From: Filosporella fistucella | Lineage: Eukaryota > Ascomycota > Leotiomycetes > Helotiales | Direction: 5' to 3' | Assembly (NCBI GenBank): GCA_030077755.1 | Contig: JAQJZZ010000010.1 | Span: forward strand, 5,828,001-5,892,000 | Length of the DNA: 64,000 nt | Shown: piece after piece, positions 1 to 12,814 of the stretch | How positions within the stretch are numbered: the stretch's first letter is position 1 | How the letters are laid out: each line of letters begins with the position of its first letter | Made by a program: the position numbers and the translations under genes | Notes under the pieces: generated by a model | Databases searched by the model: none | What the model saw: only the letters and a program-made list of their open reading frames with translations | What the model was told of the DNA's origin: nothing

Positions 1-1126
1 AGAAAAACAAACTTCCTTCTGATGCACCACGCCCCATCAGAAAATCTTCCAACCATATGCAAGTAACGCTCGTACCTGCTTGAACGGACATCCCGAATAT
101 GTCATAAGCAGCTTGCCATTCTATTTTAACCCAAGACATGCGGCTCAACTACATCATCTAGTTCCTCCAGATCCAAGACGATAATACCTGGTAGCTGTCA
201 CTCAAACCTTCTAGAACGGAGCCAGAACGAAAATCTTCTCCTGTCATATTACCATTTCTGATCTTTCTACCCGGGAGACGAGGAAGAATTAACAGGGCTG
301 AGATGGAAATGGCGCCATCAGTGCTAGAGCTCACCTCTCCCGCATTTCCATTACGTCTTAGTTCGCCCATCACCACTCGCTAGCACACACATGGCCTTGA
401 TGATTGCCAAACAGCAGGGCAATTCATTTTTTCCACCCAGCTCCGTCCCCTGTTCAATTTTAATTCTTGCGTGCACGCCTTGCCCTTTGCCCTTCACCGC
501 ATCGAGAGAAATTCCCCATATGTGTGCAATATCGAGTGTGGGTGGTGCAGCTGCTGCGGAAGAGCTGGCAGGACCGAGGAATTGGGTAATGGAATGGTTC
601 GCGACTGGCGTAAGATGCCAGAGAGCAAGCTAGTTGCGAATCTGTGCCACCACATGACGAGATCGCTGGTGCGATTGAATTTTTCTTGCTCGGGCATCTT
701 GGCTGAGGTAGGTGAGGGGAAGCTTTCTGCTGTGAGGAGGGGTATATGTAGGTTGAGTTTCGTGGTTGATGTTCATTTTCTTCTCATACATTTTCAACTC
801 TGTGTTGCGACGAAGGTTATTTCTGCGACATCATATCTCATTCACGGAACCGAGGATTCAGTAAATTGCAATTGCGTCATTCTGAAAGCGAATACCAAGA
901 ATTTTGCGTTTCACTAGACTTTCTTTGTCTGTTATCGAATTTTAATCTGTTGACTCAAGCGGATTCAACAAACAAAGGCTCAACTATCTACTTTTAGCAA
1001 CAAAGCGAATTTCGAAACTCAACTTCAAAATCAACTTGCGACTGCGGTAGCGATAGAAATAACAGAATCCGATTCTTGCGATCTCCGAATATCAAACCTC
1101 TCAATCAGACAAACTCCACAGCAAAA
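1..1126. other. Intergenic; leader of the DUF3602 gene at its right end
   Basis: No reading frame here resembles a known protein; the open frames are short and overlap on both strands. The last 150 bases or so before 1127 are A/C-rich, as expected of a fungal 5' leader, and probably hold the promoter and 5' UTR of the DUF3602 gene. Confidence 0.5.
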
Positions 1127-1907
1127 ATGGCAGCCGTTCCTCATACCCTCGCCGAAACAGGCCGTCGCAGTTCCTCTTCATCCCGCAAGGGACCTCTCTC
1201 TCACGGTCGCGGTGGAGCTGGTACGTTTCTTCCTTTTTTCTCTTACGCTCATCTACCTCAGAAGTAGTTAGAATTGAATACTGCCCAATCCCCCGATCCC
1301 AATCTAAACTTTGTGATTCTGAAGACAATACTAACTCGGAATTCACAGGCAACATGGGCAACTCAGCCGCTGATTTGGAGCCCGTTACCTTGGAGACTCC
1401 AACCCTGAAATCAGAAATGTATACCACTGGTCGAGGCGGCAGCGGAAACATGGCTAAGAATAATGATCCCGAGGCTGCGAGAAGAGCACAGGATGTTGTT
1501 GGGTGAGTCTTTCACATGATTAATTCCATTTGATTTGTATCTTGTACTCCCATTCCCAAAAGAATGGAATGCAATGATACATTACACTCCACATTCCAAT
1601 CTATACCCTCATCACCCCCCCTTTTAAACACGCATACATCCCTCCACTCAACTTCACAAACCCAAAAACTAACAACTCCCCTAGCGTCCCTCGCCGCGAA
1701 TCCCACAACTCCACACACGTCGGCCGCGGCGGCGCAGCAAACGTCTTCCGTCCCTCAGCCGCCGAGATGGAAGCCGCGAAAAAAGAGAATAAGAAGTGGG
1801 AGAGCGCCGTGGTAGATGATGATAAAGAGGGTATCATAGATGGCAAGGGAAAGCCAGAGAAGGGATGGGCAGATAAAGGGAAGGAGTGGTTGTTGAGGAA
1901 GAAGTAG
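1127..1907 (+). CDS. DUF3602 (Par32-like) family protein, 156 aa
   Basis: Three exons, 1127-1220, 1349-1502 and 1685-1907, join in phase to give 156 residues. The introns have good ends (GTACGT..CAG with a CTAAC branch-like site, and GTGAGT..TAG). The protein is small, hydrophilic and probably disordered. It carries three copies of a glycine-rich signature: GRGGAGNM (about 27-34), GRGGSGNM (59-66) and GRGGAAN (96-102). These repeats are the hallmark of DUF3602, the fungal family that includes yeast Par32, a TORC1-responsive phosphoprotein that affects ammonium transport. The C-terminus is lysine-rich and ends shortly after a KGKPEKGW segment. Family assignment is firm; any role in nitrogen or TOR signalling is borrowed from yeast and untested here. 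The start is the first ATG giving the family-like N-terminus with serine/arginine runs. An AATAAA at 2150-2155 could serve as a poly(A) signal. Confidence 0.85.
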
Positions 1908-2957
1908 ATTTCTTTTTTCTATTTCTTGACAAGGGGGGAGATAATGGGATGATGGAGAAGGGGAAGGGAAGGAATGATATCCGGAGGTTGGCGTTTTGAG
2001 GGTTACCTACCTACCTGCCTGTTTTGCGCTGCATTTTTCGATATTTATATCGACTTCTTCGTTTCTATGAGATTTTGCGAGGCGTTTGCCTTTCTTGCTA
2101 CATACATGATGTGTATGCATGCATGGTTTACATACCCATAATAAAGAACAATGAACTTCAAATCTTGAATATGCTATGCTGTAGTACAGTCAGTGTCTTA
2201 TATATCCATATTCTTCTGAATTCAATCGTCGTTTCTGCTCAAAATATATATTGTGACCTGCAAGTGCGGGGTCCGCGGGGTAGCTTTGGGGTCTAGTAAT
2301 TGGCAATACTTAGAGGGCATATTAGACGCATTGCAATCTTACTTTATTTCACAGCTGGTGAGGACCTATTTGGCTCAGGCTCGCACTCTACAATGCGCGC
2401 GTAACTAGTAAAGTGACGAATTTGCAAGTTGCGAGGTCTTGTAGTTACTTTTCAGAAGTTGCAAGCTTGTTCGCATTTTGCAAAAGGTACCTTGTATTAA
2501 AGGCTCGCACTTTAAAGTAATATCAAGTGTGGCATTGAATATATCTATCTCGCGTCAAGATGATAAGAAATTGTTGCGTTGCAAACTAGTTTGAAGATGA
2601 CGTCTGAATATATTCAGGATTTTGATGTTCTTCTTGTTAGAGATTCCTTATTTGATCCATGTACTGTATCGCTCTACCTTCACAATCGAGTCCCTGAGCC
2701 CGTCCTTGAAACCTCCCAAAGCAGAGTGACAATAAGGAACATTTAATTCGATTTATTAAACTGGCTTTGTGTCAATAAGTAGATCAAATCAGTGAAATGA
2801 ACTTAAAAGTATAATCAGATCAATAATCAGCTAAGCTTCGTTGAGGAATGTCTCTGAATAGCCTCGAGTCTTTTTTTTTAGCAAGATTAGTTTTCCCACA
2901 AATCCAGCAACAATTTGAATAGTTGCTAGCCGCTGCTTATGAATGGGCCTTGCATAA
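1908..2957. other. Intergenic, AT-rich
   Basis: The first part is the likely 3' UTR of the DUF3602 gene, with AATAAA at 2150-2155. From about 2300 the sequence has no coherent reading frame and frequent stops on both strands. It abuts the truncated DUF7580 remnant, so it may include decayed upstream parts of that gene, but I could not recognise any. Confidence 0.45.
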
Positions 2958-4030
2958 AAGTCATCGTCATCCTTAGTACGTTCATCCTCAGCACGTTCAT
3001 CATCCAGAATTTCTAGTCCTTCGATACTCAGTGGGAGTGCACACAGTGCGAGCGACAAAACGGCAAAGCTAAGGAAACTTGTGGAAAAACCAGCTCCTTC
3101 CGAAACAATTGAGGAGCAGGCACCAATTATCGAGGCTCAAACTGACAATAATCTCCCACTGTAAGTATTTCGACCTGATGATTGACGACTCACTCATTTC
3201 AATTTGCAAGGGTGTCAGAAAAGTCCGTGCCAGCCTCTTTGTCTACCACCGTTGAAGCAATCCCAAAAGCAGCGAGGCAAGTTCGATTTGTGCCCACCAT
3301 TCCACAAGAAAATTCAGACCACAAAGTATCATCCAAGATTTCGGATATCTGCACTTTTCTGAGCAATACTGCAAGCTTGACTAGTCCAGAAAACTTCGAC
3401 CTAGGAAAGGGGCGGTTCATATTTCAAGTTGACTCTGATGTGCCAACAGGAGCTCATGAGCTATCACTGAGTAACCTGAAATTTGTCTCGGAAGAAACAC
3501 AAGATTTGCGAGACCGGCTACGATTAGGGCTAGATTTAACGTTTATGATCATAAGCTTCGGGAGTTCTGGATGGACACCAGAAAACTGGGATCGCAAACA
3601 AGTCTCTGTGCTGAAACGTCACCAGAAATTAAGTCGACTCTATTTCTCCCATGAATCAATTTCAACCACTTTAGCCAGACAAGCGCTTAAGAACCACGAG
3701 CCAGACACAGAAGCGGCATTATTCTCACTAGGCATCGTTCTCCTGGAACTAACAGACAAATGTGACCTAGAGCAGACAGGATACTGGAAGGCTAGTTGTC
3801 ATGAAGTATCACCTACCAAGCACACGCGGGTTTGTGCGGCGATAGAATGGCACCAAGCAGTCGAGCAACGTCAACCGGTCAATCTAATGGACCCTATCAA
3901 GCGCTGTGTGAAAAACAAATTTGGAAAAGCTGCAAATCTTGAGGATCGGAGATTTCTGCAGGAGGTCTTCGATGGAGTTGTGGCATCTCTTGAGAACTAT
4001 ATCGAGGGCTGGAGAAGTGGTGCCCATTGA
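2958..4030 (+). pseudogene. 5'-truncated DUF7580 gene (kinase-like C-terminal part)
   Basis: An open frame starts right after a TAA at 2955-2957 and runs to 3160. A 50-nt intron (3161-3210, GTAAGT..AAG) then joins in phase to 3211-4030. The joined protein matches the C-terminal half of fungal DUF7580 proteins. Supporting segments are a basic VRF-type stretch followed by VSSKISDICTFL, an RLRLGLDL block, the GWTPENW segment typical of the degenerate kinase-like fold, a LFSLGIVLLEL block, and a closing helix ending IEGW. Intact family members are about 500-600 aa and start with a HeLo-like or transmembrane-like N-terminal half. Here only about 340 residues are present, with no in-frame ATG in the first exon and a stop upstream. 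I infer loss of the 5' half. A short protein from an internal ATG cannot be excluded. These genes are often linked to fungal self/non-self recognition, but that role is not shown here. Confidence 0.65.
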
Positions 4031-7000
4031 TCTCCTGGAAGAGTTGTTCGAGGTGGAATTCGACGCTTACAGTATTCTGCTTCCTCTCCCCTTCTATATA
4101 CATGATATATACGCACTTCTAAACACATATCTACAATGGCTCAAAGCTGACAGAGGTTAGCTACACAAAAAGCTATAGCCATTGATCCGGCTGGTTTAGA
4201 ATCACTTCACACTAGCAACGCGCAGTCACATATCACAGCTATAGTTACGGATCTAGAAACTTCGGAATAGTCCTGGATACATTCGCACTTTTGGGTGAAA
4301 ACGCTGCTTGGAGAAGGGAAATTGTGTACTGAAAGGGTCAGAGATTACTAAAAGAGGAAAATTAAAATGGTGTTCAGAATCTGCGCTTTATTTACCATGA
4401 CATACCCTAGCTCTACGCATAATACCTAATACCAAATTCTATCTAACCCTACCCAAATCTACCCACTCCTCCCCATCAGCCTTCCCCCCACGGAACTCTA
4501 ACACTAACCACCTTCCCCCCTTGAACCCAAGTAAAAACCAAAATTTGGGAGACTTCGTCCGCCAAATAAACCTAGCAAATCAAGTATTGCAAGAAACAAT
4601 ATAACTGCAAATAAAAAGCCAAATCATTCGGTATTCTCCCCAAATATTCAACAGCTAGTTTATAGTGAGACTGTCTCTTCTCAGCTCAAAATAGGTAATC
4701 GTGATAAGCACGCTGCGCCTGGAGCACACGCGCCAGCGAATAGCTTTGCACTAAACACCATTCTGTGTAGCATGTTGGCAGAAACTAATGAGAAATGAGG
4801 GTTTTTAAAAAGATAAACAGCGCATTCAATATCTCTCTCACATATCACTTGACATAACGATTACTCCTTGCTAGGCTGGTGTGGCCAGCTTTTTGAGCCT
4901 CAGATTATTATCACTTTTAAATCATGATTCGAGATTCCATCTAACTGCGTAAAAGGAAGTAGAATTCAAGCATCCGAGATCCCAGGTCCGTTATAACATA
5001 CATGTGTAAAGAACTCAAAGTGGAACGTTCGTCTGGGTAGCAAATTGTAGCATGAAGTAAAGGCTTTCTTAGTGACCAAAACCTCAGCCGCATTCATACA
5101 GCTAGAATTAAAGCTACCTATTCACTGCCTTCTAAGGCTACCCGCAAGACTAAAAACTTCACTTCCACTCCTTCATAAATCAGAATATCTCACTTCCTCT
5201 CGTCGGCTTAGGGGAGGTGGCTTAGTGGGTAATACCATAGAGTCATTCGAACCTGACGGTAAAATCGTTTCGACCGCTGTAAGTTCTCCTTCAGGAGGGC
5301 CCAGCTGATAGTCTCCCAGAGGTTGTTTCGGAACGACTTTGTTAGTGAGACACTTTCTTTTGTTTTTGTGACTATTTTTGATTTTGATTTTGTGAAGCAC
5401 CAAGATATCACTGGTTCAGGTAAGGTGGAAAAGAAGATGGATCTATTTTTTTTGGGACTCTCGGGGGAGAATTTAGATGTGCCGACGCACTATTCGGAAA
5501 TACGAGTAATAGTCGAGCAGCTTCAGGCTTTTGGTCGGGATTAAGCTAAAGAATAAATATTCTGCATTTCCTCGTTGAACAGGATGCATCTTGCAAGCCC
5601 AAAGCTCACTCGCACTATTTTCGGCTCCTGAAGCTCCATTATACATGGAAGCCAGTATATATCTATAAAAAGCGCAAGAGCAGCAAGGACATCCAAAATG
5701 AGATATGTGGAAAGACAAAGCTGCAGAATACTGCATGAAAATTATTTCAAGAATGCTTCTGTGCAAACAAAACATGGCCAATAGAATTTATGCCCAAATT
5801 CAGATACGTTCTTCAGCGCTCCAAAGCATCTGCACCTTTAAATGCCGCCCCTCTGAGAGGCTGATGAAATTACCTCCGCACTGGAGTCGCTTCGTGATGG
5901 CGCGCTGAATGTATCTTTGTCACTATAGCCATGCATGAATATCGGTTCCGAGATGCTAAAAATACGGTTCTTGGAACTGGGAGCATGAAATCCAGATTAC
6001 CCTATTTCAGGATATCGTGGGGCGAAACTTTTTTACCATATTCGCGATACGCTGTAATGCAATGCTACCTCGAGATGGGTGAGTATATTTTCGAATCGCC
6101 GATCATGCCATTAGTATGAACACGACTAAAAATGGCGTTGCTTGCGGAGTGTTACATTTCCAGAGGATTTCTGATGGTATTGCATGCCCCGGTCTGGAGG
6201 AATATTTACGATGCAGCTTCATGTGTAGGGACACAATATTGTGATCAGACTGCAGATGTTGCTGCAAATGACCTAACTCGTCACCGGACATTGCCCCTCA
6301 TGAAGTTATTGGCATCCTGCTAAATGTATCCATTGTTACAGTCTAGAAACCTGACCTGGCTTACCGACGCAGTGGATCTTCTACCAACCTGACTGACTAA
6401 ATCTGGCAATTTTCCGAGTACCCGCATTGCGAATCATGTTCGACACCGGTTACCAATCCACACCTATGGAAATCGGGATTTTGCCCATTTGGAATTCCGG
6501 CCCATTACCAGTCCCCTGGGACGGTCTTGGCCGTTGGTTAGAGGACTGAACGGTGTGTTGGAATGATCTGGGACAAGCCATTGGCGGGCTGGAAAAGCCT
6601 GCACACCTTGGTACTTGCGGGCAAGCATATAGCACTTCAGAAAAGAGAAATTCGAGACTCATTAAATATGCGGTGACTCATTCTAGTGAGAATGGCTTCA
6701 AGGATTGCCTCAAACCTCAAGCCACTATCGGAAACAGACCAATTACAAGTGCTTTCACCAAGCATAAGTTCAAGATGTTGGTATGACAGTTGCCTACGTC
6801 ATTGCTTGGAGGATCGGTAACCTTCATCCATTGATGGGACAGAAACTGAAGTGAAACACGCGGCTACCGAGATTGTGATTACCACTTTGTAGTGCGTTGA
6901 GCCCGAATCCAACGGAGCTTGCATTATAGTCTGTGAAATCAGCGCGGAAGCCACCACAGAAAGTTGGCAGGACCAAGCAGAAAGAAGTTCTCAGGACACT

Positions 7001-10000
7001 CTATTCTTAATCCTACCACAGCTGCTCTTCGCAAAGTAAGGTTTTTGAAACTCACAAACTCAACTGCCGATCTATCTGGATACTACTCCAAACTTATGGT
7101 TCTTAGGAAAGAAAGAAGTCAATGCAAACGACTTTCACCCTGAGAGCTCAAAGCATCGAGGTTTGACCCAATGTGATCATTCATGAACATAAACATTTGT
7201 CAAACAAAACAGATTTCCCAAACTCGAGCAAACAAACGAGAGGAGAAAAACGCATAAAATCAAAGAAAATACGTCCAAGATTGCCGGAAAACAAGCAGTG
7301 CTCAGCACCGGGCATAACTCCGCACAACCTCGGCCGCTCAGCCTTATATTCGCCATATGAATTCAAAACGTCCACTGGTCCCAACAACAACAGGTGGAGG
7401 CATGGCTATGATCCGATAGAGATGGCTCTCGCGTTGTTGGTAGAATTCTACCGTCATGATTCGACCCGTCGTGTTCAGGTGTTGGTATGTTTAACTCCGG
7501 GATTTGGGCTTTCTTTTTCGGGGATTTCAGCTTGGCGAACAACCGTCATCAAAATCGAGGAAGGCTCGTTGCCGTATTTTGTGGACGGAATATTGTTTAG
7601 GCAGCTCAAAGATTGTGCTGGACATCGGTCATCATCTCTCCGTCAGCTGCTCGAGTACGGCCGTATGAACCCCACAGGTTGGTCTACCTGCTTGAAATGT
7701 ATTGGAAAACAGGAACATTCAAGATCCCAAAGATAATGTGCTCAGAATATTGACTTAACGAACTAGAGATTTTTTTGTTTAATCGGGTTGCTATGTTGGT
7801 GCAACTGACAACCCAGCTGAATTGTTGGTATCCCATAGTTGAAACAATTTCTTCCGCAAAGCCTGATCCCCTTTCATCTTCCACAAGCTTGCTGGAATTT
7901 AATTCTTCGAACTTGGATTTTAGACGAAAAAAAATGAAACTCATAGCTTTCTGCAACGCAAGGAAATAATTGGCGCAAGATCTCCAGGTTTCAGTATTCC
8001 TGGGCATATCAACAATACTTGACGTCGTCACGCCACAAATAATGCAATACGTACCGGAATGAGTTCCACTGAATATAGATTATCATAATGGGAACCTCTT
8101 ATGTCTGCACCCACATTAAACCTGGCCCAACACCTCGTAGTTGGGTTGCGGGAATACAGGATCACAATCCCGACGAGGGGACAAGGCGTTCGAGCGATGC
8201 ATATGCAAGACAGTTGTGTTGTGCAGGACGTGAAACCGTCACACAAGGCATCGAAAAAATGCCTACCCTATTCTCTTATCGTTGGCCGCTCCGCCCAAGT
8301 GAGTTGTTATTATCGAGGACTGATGCAGGAGAAGAGGGGATTGATGTTGAAGACCGTTTGCAGAGTATTTGGAGTTGCTTCGATACGATTGACCTCTTGG
8401 CGCCGGGAAAAGAACCTCAAGGTTTATATTCTTCATCCAGAGGAGGGAAAGTTTGGTACCAGTGAAAAGACATTGTTGTAGGTAGTGCGGAGATTGGGGT
8501 GGTAAGGAGACATGGTCCAGACTTCGGCAGGAGGACAACCTTGACTTTCGGGAGCACCAAACGGGTGGACAGACCGAGTCTGGGACTCAATGCTCCGATA
8601 GTGGTGAGTGACGGTGATGCAAGAAAGAGGCGATTCGGCGCAAAAGGCCATGGATAGTGAAGCTAAGTCTGCTGGTTGAAGATAGTGTTACATAAAATTG
8701 GAGCTCAGGAGAGTAGAATGAATCGATATGGTCTAGTGCAAACGGTTTTTGCACCACTCGACACAACATCACACCAGCAAGGGCAAGATAAATGTTGTGG
8801 TCACTCTACATTGTGTCCTGGTTTTGATTGGTCTGATCATTTGCACTCCGTAGTATACTGATATTGGAGCTGTGGGCGTGGATTAAAATGGCTACTTGGT
8901 TGGGACGATTATGATATTGTTGGTAGGGCTTCGTACGCAGGGAATTTAGGTTGATTATACTTGTACTTAAATCTGAACTATCCATACATACAGTAGTTGT
9001 CGATGCCAAAGGTTGAAGAACTTGAGAAGCTCAGGAGAATGATAGGCAAAGGTTGGATGTGTATCGATGATAGACTATTGTTCGTACTTGATAACGATCA
9101 TTGATGACCTCAATAGACCTCATGATTTCGTAGTTGTAAGGCCGTACTGATTAACTTTCGAGGTAACCGTCCTTCCCGAGCCCCTAGAGGTACTTGGCAC
9201 TTCAGCTTGGACTCTTCGGCCTCCAAAGTACTAGGTCTAGCCACAAGCGACCCCACATAACCCCCTCCCTCAAGCTGAAGCTAAAGAACTGACCAGTTCA
9301 CGTCACATTCTCTGATCTGATGTCTCGGATGCGGTCGAGCTTCACACTACAAAGATCTAGGTAGCCGGCCGCTTGACACGAGGTCCTCTTTGCTCCCGAA
9401 ACGACATTTTTATATTGCACCTCCAAGCGTCGTAGCTTGTAACTTGTAATATATAATATGTATTATCATATGTAACCTGTACGCCCACAGACTCTCCGGT
9501 CCGTCCTATGCCAAATAGGAAAGCCTTCTCGCTCGGTTCCTCGAAGATATTCCCCAGGCTGGCCTCTATCACACAAATTCACATTCCTACCTCCTCCCTC
9601 CTATCTCCTCCCTGCAGGTGTTGCCCTCCATCATCCGCATCTTGTCTTGCACATTCGCTACTTTGCTCCTCTCTGAGCGTCGTGTCACCCATCCTTCTCT
9701 TCTTTGATCGTGCTGCATAACCATGAGTTCGCAAACCCTTGCAGACCATACCTACGGAATCGACGGCAGACAAGGTATATCAGGAAAAGCAGCCAGGCTC
9801 CCCGAATCCATAAAGACCGAATAAAAGGCGAGATTCACAAACGTCCCAATCATGTCCCGATCCGCAGGTGCGGGAGGCGCTCATATTGCAGAAAGCGGCT
9901 TCCTTTGCATTCAGCTGTTGTAACCGAAGGGTCATTCATCAATTTTCCTGTACCGACCGATAATAATGGGGAGAAGGCTCGAGGAAGGAGTGTGAGCTCC

Positions 10001-11213
10001 CATTCCCATCCTATCCCATGCATCTTCAAGCCCCTGGCTGTCGAGCACACTGAGTACGGAGGTATATTCCCCTACAGGACGACACCAACGGCCTTGCAGT
10101 GGACGATGCATGCTTCGAGAAAACCAACGTGCCGTGCTGGTGCTGCGGTAAAAAAATATCCAACACAACGGGATTCGGGATGAACAAGTCTTGGGAATTT
10201 GGTGGCTGTAAATGTGTGCAGAGTGCATGGCAAACAGGGGTTTCCATAGGACAAATGGTCATTGGGCATGAGAGGAGGACAGAAGAAGTATTTCTGTGAG
10301 TCTATCTTCTTCTTTGTTGCTCGAATCAAAACATCCCAGTACCAAAAGAGCTTGGAGGTGGGTTATTTATACATATATACATGTACTTGTACATATAGAG
10401 AAAACAAATATACCATACGACTCATACAGATGCTTCTTGACATATAAATAATGACCTATCGCCACTAAGACAATTTGCAAGGGGAAATATCATTCTGTTG
10501 TGCTTGTGCATTCTTGACAACTTAACTTGTCTACATCTTCAAAGTATATTCGCCGCCAGTACTTCCGCCGGCTGCTCAGTCCTTGTACTCTGCTCTGAAA
10601 GCTTCGGGAGATCGTCATCCTCCAACCCGTCCAGTCTAGTACTCCACTCTACTCCACGCGAACCACTTTGGCTCTGGTCTGGCCTGGAGTTCTGCGAGGT
10701 TACCGTTACCTACTTGTCAAGTAAGGTTAGTCCACCTACAAAGTAGTGCACTACCTTACCTAACAGAGCACTCGCACTCGGACGGAGCACTGCAACTGCT
10801 CGCTGCACTGACGCCAACGCCAATTAAAGCTTCGGCTTTCCCACCTCGCTCAGCCTGTGCTTTACTACGTATCCGTACCGGTACCTCGTCCTCATCTGCA
10901 CTTGTCAAACCTACCATTCACTTCTCACATACAAATCTTTACCCAAATTTATTTTTGAGATACCTCGATTTATCCTTCGAGAATACCAGGTGTCGTACGC
11001 TATCCTGTGAATCGTTGCAGTCTGCACCGTCTATATTGCTGCTGCGATTGCAAGATTATCAGTTCTAGGCGCAACAACCAGCCTTCGCAGACAGTCGCTA
11101 CCAAACTTCAGCTGCCACCTCGATCTCTGCGAGCTGTAGGAAAAGTACAATCGCACCTTCAATTCGAATCTCAACAATTAAACTCTATTCTCCAGCTGTA
11201 GAACGAGCCCAAG
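4031..11213. other. 7.2-kb gene-poor interval
   Basis: No protein family is recognisable on either strand. Open frames up to 187 codons exist (for example 7173-7736 on +), but they lack family motifs and convincing splice structure. Two frames around 8088-8481 overlap each other, as random sequence does. The stretch 9570-9720 is rich in C and T and could be a promoter or leader. It precedes an ATG at 9723 that could splice to a Cys-rich open frame at 10100-10299 (see findings). The final 700 bp or so, with several C/T-rich blocks, probably includes the promoter and a long 5' leader of velB. No terminal repeats or transposase remnants were seen. Confidence 0.5.
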
Positions 11214-12814
11214 ATGCAAGTCTACCCCCCACATACGTCGTCTCCCGACGATCCACACCGAGCATCTCTACCAAATATCACTGAAAGCATGTATGCCGCG
11301 CAAACCTCAATGCCTCCTTATGCCATTGCCAATACAATGGCACCCCAAGCCTCAGGGTTGAATCCAGCATATGGCGACCCTTATCATCATTATCCTGCCT
11401 CGAGACCAGCTCTGCCCGAGTCTACCCACCCTGTGGAGGTGCTTGCGCCTTTGGCACCTGGTACTCAACCCAAGGGCCGAGAACCTCAAATTCGGTCCAT
11501 GGTCAAGGATGGCAGGAAATATGAGTAAGTATATCAATCTGCTGCTACTTGTCGCAACTAACATCTTGCCAGACTCGTCGTTGCTCAACAACCCCAACGA
11601 GCTCGGATGTGCGGTTTTGGCGACAAGGTAGGATATTACACCTGGCAGTGGGCAATGCCCAATTGTTTCAAAATCTGCGAATATTAAATCTTATACAGGA
11701 TCGCCGACCCATCACACCCCCACCATGCGTACGACTCGTCATCGTGGACGTCAAAACTGGCAAGGAAGTCGATTGCAAGTATGTTAGTCTATATGGCTCC
11801 GAGAATACGACTAACACTCTGCAGCGAGATTGAGCATGGCCATTTCGTTTTGAATGTGGATTTGTGGTCCTTAGATGGTCAGCGTGAAGTCAATCTCGTC
11901 CGGCACTCCGCGACGTCGCCATCCATATCTTCGACTACACCAGCATCATACCAAAATATCGATTCTGGAGCTGCGTACTCTTCTATCCTACCCCAATCAG
12001 GCGTTAATCACGAGTCTGCAGGCCAACAACAAGCGCCGTATAACCCATATCCAGGCTCTCCTCAAGTTAACCCATATGGTGGAGGTCAAGCTCCAGGCTA
12101 TGGTAGTCATTACCATGCTGGCTATGGACCACCAACAAATGGATCTCAAGGATATCCACCACAAAATGGTTACTCGCAGCCAGGTCCACAGCAAATGTAT
12201 TATACTACAGGAGCTGGAATTCATGCTGCTGCAAGTGGTGCCCCACCAAGTATGGACTACCCCGCATCTCAGCAACAACTACCATCTCACCCCCATATGC
12301 CTTATGGAGGTCGGCCATATACTCCAGCAGATGCTGGAAATCAACGTGCGCCAGTTAGCAGCTCAGCTCCACAAGGCATGTTCACAAGAAATTTGATCGG
12401 TAGCCTTTCTGCCAGTGCTTTCCGATTGTCAGACACTGATGACCGCATTGGTATTTGGTTTATTCTTCAAGATCTTTCAGTCAGAACTGAAGGGCATTTC
12501 CGGTAAGTACCCACCATTTGAGATTGATCTTTACTAATATAAGCAGCCTCCGATTCTCCTTCGTTAACGTCGGTGTTCCTGTAAATCCTTCAGCTGGTGG
12601 ACCCAATGTCTCAATGACTACTGTCAATACTGGAAAGGCACCTGTCCTTGCAGCTTGCTTCTCGGAAGTATTTACCGTCTACTCTGCCAAGCGATTCCCT
12701 GGTGTGGTCGAAAGTACCAATTTGAGCAAGTGTTTCGCTACTCAAGGTATCAAGATCCCCATTCGCAAAGAGGGAACCAACAAGGACAAGGATAAGGAGT
12801 ATGATGAGGATTAG
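11214..12814 (+). CDS. velB: Velvet-family regulator VelB, 463 aa
   Basis: Five exons (11214-11524, 11573-11627, 11699-11778, 11825-12502, 12547-12814) join in phase to give 463 residues. The velvet domain is split, as is typical of VelB. An N-terminal part (about 104-178) carries VVAQQPQRARMCGFGDKDRR and the ITPPPCVRL block. A Gly/Tyr/Pro/Gln-rich insertion follows (about 179-332). The C-terminal part (about 333-445) has MFTRNLIGSL, IWFILQDLSVRTEG and FPGVVESTNLSK. The tail is acidic and lysine-rich. In other fungi VelB enters the nucleus with VeA and pairs with VosA or the LaeA methyltransferase complex. It coordinates development, light response, spore trehalose and secondary metabolism. 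The split domain separates it from VosA, VelC and VeA. The upstream 700 bp holds no gene and probably carries a long leader. Confidence 0.96.

Noticed and set aside
5210..5260. tRNA-like A box (TGGCTTAGTGGG) and B-box-like ATTCGAACC
   Set aside because: The two boxes are only about 15 nt apart instead of 30 or more, and no acceptor or anticodon stem can be paired, so it cannot fold as a tRNA.
7173..7736. 187-codon plus-strand open frame
   Set aside because: No domain, no low-stop counterpart in splicing, and ordinary composition for chance; kept only as part of the gene-poor interval.
8088..8481. Two overlapping plus-strand frames of about 125 codons
   Set aside because: They overlap in different frames and neither has recognisable motifs, as expected for random open sequence.
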